From the NCBI GenBank assembly GCA_900540305.1, contig UQFL01000070.1, positions 1-8,475 of the forward strand: DNA of 8,475 nucleotides, written 5' to 3'. The notes beneath the pieces are model-generated. The model did no database searches, had not been told where the DNA came from, and saw only the letters and a program-made list of their open reading frames with translations. Position numbers and translations under genes: made by a program. Source of the stretch: an uncultured Oscillospiraceae bacterium (GTDB lineage Bacteria > Bacillota > Clostridia > Oscillospirales > Acutalibacteraceae). Positions 6,204-8,475 of the stretch are shown here, piece by piece (position 1 is the stretch's first letter; each line of letters starts with the position of its first letter).

Positions 6204-8428
6204 ATGAAAAAAAGATTAGTTGCAATAATTATGTGTGTTACATTGTTCGTGGTTTCTGTTTTCGGTTTGAATTTTCCTCAAACTAATGTGTTAGCCGCTA
6301 CGAGCGGAAGCTGCAGCACAAGCGGTAACGCAAAATTTACTTATGACGAATCGTCAAATACCCTGCGCATTTACGGAACGGGCGCTATTAAGGATTATGG
6401 CGTAACAGTACTTAACAGAGTTCCGTGGTATTCTTACAGGGGAAGCTGTACAACTCTTGTTATTGAAGAGGGAATTACTGAGATAGGCGACAGAGCCTTT
6501 TATCAAATGGCGGTGCTTGAAAATGTATCTTTGCCGAGCACACTTAAAACAATTAAAGATTATGCTTTTTCAGAGTGCCCTAAACTTACGCATATTGATT
6601 TGCCAGAAAATCTTCAGGCAATTCGTCAGCACGCTTTTGATACAACAGGACTTACAAGCATTACTTTTCCTGACAGCTTGACAAGTCTTGGCAGTACTAA
6701 TTTAGGGGTTGAAGCAGGTTTTTCTTTCGCAAATTGCCCTGACCTTGAAACTGTTACTTACGGCGCAGGACTTACTGCAACAGGCGCTTATGCTTTTCAC
6801 TCCTCAGGAGTTAAGAATATTGTATGGAATGAAAATATTAATACTGTAAGTGCGTGGAGTTTTTACGGAAATTCACTTACTACTGTTGAAATTCCGGAGA
6901 ATGTAACGGCAATTAACACAAGAGCTTTTGCAAATAATTTCAGTCTTACAAAAGCCTATGTATATAACAGCGAATGTACTTTTAATGGTATTGTTGGTGA
7001 GGATCCGTTTAACGGAAGCCAGCAGAGTTTGGTATTTTACGGTCATTCCAAATCTACTACTCAGACCTATGCGGAAGAAAAGGGTTATACATTTATTTCA
7101 ATAGACCCGTGCGCCCACGACAATACTTATGATGATGTTATTCAAGAGGCAACTTGTGATATTGCAGGAAAGAAAAATATTGTTTGTTCTGAATGCGGAG
7201 CAATCATAAAAACTGAGGAAATTCCCGCTCTTGGCCATGATTTTGTTACTATTGAGTCACAGGACAATACTGCTGTTGACGGACATTATTATGAGTATCA
7301 GGCTTGCTCACGCTGTCAGGCCGAAAATACAGTTGCAACTCATAACGAATGGGTTAAGGGCTATTATACCGAAACAACTACAGCTACTTGCACAAAACTT
7401 GGAATTAAAACAACAACCTGTTCAATCTGCGGTGAGAAAAAATATTCCCTCCCATACAGAGAAGAACACAATGTAGAAAATTACACTTCTATCACAGAGC
7501 CTACCTGCACAACAGACGGAAGTAAAACGGGCGTTTGCACTATTTGTAATCAAACTGTTACTGTAACACTTCCTGCTACCGGACACACTGAAACGCTTGT
7601 TTCAACAAATACAACTGATGACGGCCATACCTATAACACCTATAAATGTTCAGTATGTTCCAACGAGAGAACAGAGTGCATTCATAACGAATGGTTAGAA
7701 GGATTTTATACAGAGGATGTAGTTTCCCAGGTTACCTGCATTACAAACGGCAGTATTGAGAAAAAATGCACAGTCTGCGGATATACAGAAACACAGACGG
7801 TTCAGGCGACAGGCCATTCATATGATGACGGCGTTGTAACTAAAGAACCCACTTGCACCGAAACGGGTCAGACAACATATACCTGTTCAAAGTGCTCAAA
7901 TTCATATTCAATTCCTATTTTATCGCTCGGCCATGACTACAGCGTTGAAAAAATATTAGCTGCTCCAACCTGTACTGAAGCGGGAACAGGAGCTATGCAG
8001 TGTTCACGCTGTACGGCGGCAAACACATATGAAATCCCTGCTTTGGGACATAATATTTCTTCATCAGAAGATTATCAGATAACTGTTGAGCCAACCTGCA
8101 CAACAGCGGGTACTTCAAGCGGAACCTGCAGCAGATGTAATACTTTTGTTGAAGTAGAACTGCCTGCAAGCGGTCATAATCTTGATACAGAAAATGCCGT
8201 TATAACAAAACCTGCAACCTGCACTGAAGCGGGAACAGCGAACGCTGTATGCACGGTTTGTGGCGAAACATCTGAAATCACTCTTGAACCGCTAGGACAT
8301 CATTTTGTATTCAGTGAGATAAATAAAGGTACGGTGGGTATGACGATTACTTATAACTGTACTCGATGTGATGAATATGACGATGTTCTTCAGTCAACCG
8401 TAAAGCTTGGTTTTGAGCTTTATATGAA
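6204..8428 (+). CDS. Secreted BspA-like leucine-rich-repeat protein with Cys/His repeat array (3' end missing)
   Basis: Start: ATG 6204 follows GGAAAGG by ten bases and opens a typical signal peptide (MKKR, hydrophobic core to about residue 22, likely cleavage after VLA or VLAA near 31-32). A TTG in frame at 6174 has no ribosome binding site and would spoil the signal peptide. Residues 34-84 are the N-terminal module common ahead of such repeats (GTGAIKDY, VPWYSY). Residues about 85-300 are BspA-type LRRs (LRR_5-like), recognisable by IGDRAF, IKDYAF, IRQHAF, TGAYAF, VSAWSF and INTRAF at about 23-residue steps, with one longer repeat, ending in the usual cap (FYGHSKSTTQTYAEEKGYTF). From 303 to the end runs a Cys/His repeat array. 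The protein should be exported and surface-exposed or released; the ligand is unknown, and adhesion is only a family-level guess. No anchor (LPXTG, SLH) is visible because the 3' end is lost: the reading frame continues to a stop at 8469-8471 only through sequencing adapter. Confidence 0.9.
7110..8395 (+). repeat. Tandem Cys/His-rich protein repeats, 39-residue period
   Basis: Eight canonical units follow the pattern TC-x(3)-G-x(5)-CxxC-x(7-11)-L-x(2)-GH, with small variations. Their first Cys codons start at 7155, 7389, 7506, 7737, 7854, 7971, 8097 and 8220, so steps are 234, 117, 231, 117, 117, 126 and 123 bp. Two variant units fill the double-length gaps; they lack the TC cysteine and read DGH-x-Y-x(2)-Y-x-CSxC ending in HNEW. 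A last diverged unit (NCTRCDEYDD) is near the truncated end. Each canonical unit offers three Cys and one His, which could bind a metal or form disulfides; neither is shown by sequence alone. Units at 7967-7989 and 8216-8238 match at 22 of 23 bases, which suggests recent duplication or gene conversion. I cannot name the repeat family with certainty. Confidence 0.85.
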
Positions 8429-8475
8429 CTGTCTCTTATACACATCTCCGAGCCCACGAGACCGAGGCTGATCTC
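8429..8475 (+). other. Illumina Nextera adapter contamination at the contig end
   Basis: Positions 8429-8447 are the 19-base Tn5 mosaic end as read through in Nextera libraries (CTGTCTCTTATACACATCT). Positions 8448-8462 (CCGAGCCCACGAGAC) are the read-2-side adapter, 8463-8470 (CGAGGCTG) correspond to an i7 index (the one I know as N710), and 8471-8475 (ATCTC) start the flow-cell primer region. Translated, it yields the well-known artefact peptide LLYTSPSPRD. This is library sequence and not a Tn5 insertion or a real gene end. Confidence 0.98.

Noticed and set aside
7231..7476. Plus-strand 81-residue open frame inside the repeat array
   Set aside because: It is an out-of-frame reading of the repeat-coding DNA, with no start signal.
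7110..8395. CRISPR array
   Set aside because: The roughly 117-bp periodicity is at the protein level with diverged DNA, lies inside one open frame, and lacks identical short repeats with unique spacers.
8429..8471. Tn5/transposon end or genuine C-terminus of the repeat protein
   Set aside because: The mosaic end is followed directly by adapter, index and primer sequence in library order, which marks sequencing adapter and not an insertion or a native gene end.

Overview
The window looks like one short metagenomic contig from a low-to-moderate-GC Firmicute, most likely a gut clostridium (Oscillospiraceae/Ruminococcaceae-like). This is inferred from the MurT/GatD pair, the clostridial type of radical SAM protein, the Ala/Glu-rich tail on ribosomal protein S2, strong GGAGG ribosome binding sites, and large secreted FN3 and BspA-type leucine-rich-repeat proteins. 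No search was run, so the taxonomy is an inference.

Layout. The left edge (3-332, +) is the last part of a protein ending in a fibronectin type III domain. A strong hairpin (341-370) lies between it and a convergent minus-strand pair: a YhcC/TIGR01212-type radical SAM protein (389-1276) and, upstream of it in the same operon, an inositol-monophosphatase-family phosphatase (1236-2021). A 71-bp divergent intergenic region separates that operon from murT-gatD (2093-4113, +), the two subunits of lipid II isoglutaminyl synthase. After a 211-bp gap holding a good promoter and a structured leader comes rpsB-tsf (4325-6060, +), encoding ribosomal protein S2 and elongation factor Ts and closed by a strong intrinsic terminator. 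The right part (6204 onward, +) encodes a secreted protein with a signal peptide, BspA-like LRRs, and a long array of cysteine/histidine repeats with a 39-residue period. There is no gene-free stretch longer than 211 bp.

The last 47 bases (8429-8475) are not biological. They match the Illumina Nextera transposase adapter followed by an i7 index and the start of the flow-cell primer. The apparent end of the repeat protein, including its stop codon, is therefore an artefact, and the gene is truncated.

How it fits together. The centre is housekeeping: amidation of the peptidoglycan stem peptide (MurT/GatD) and translation (S2, EF-Ts). The two edges are surface or secreted proteins cut by the contig ends. 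I see no multi-gene system that looks undescribed. The two items most worth a second look are the Cys/His repeat lattice of the LRR protein and the mutually exclusive base pairings in the rpsB leader.
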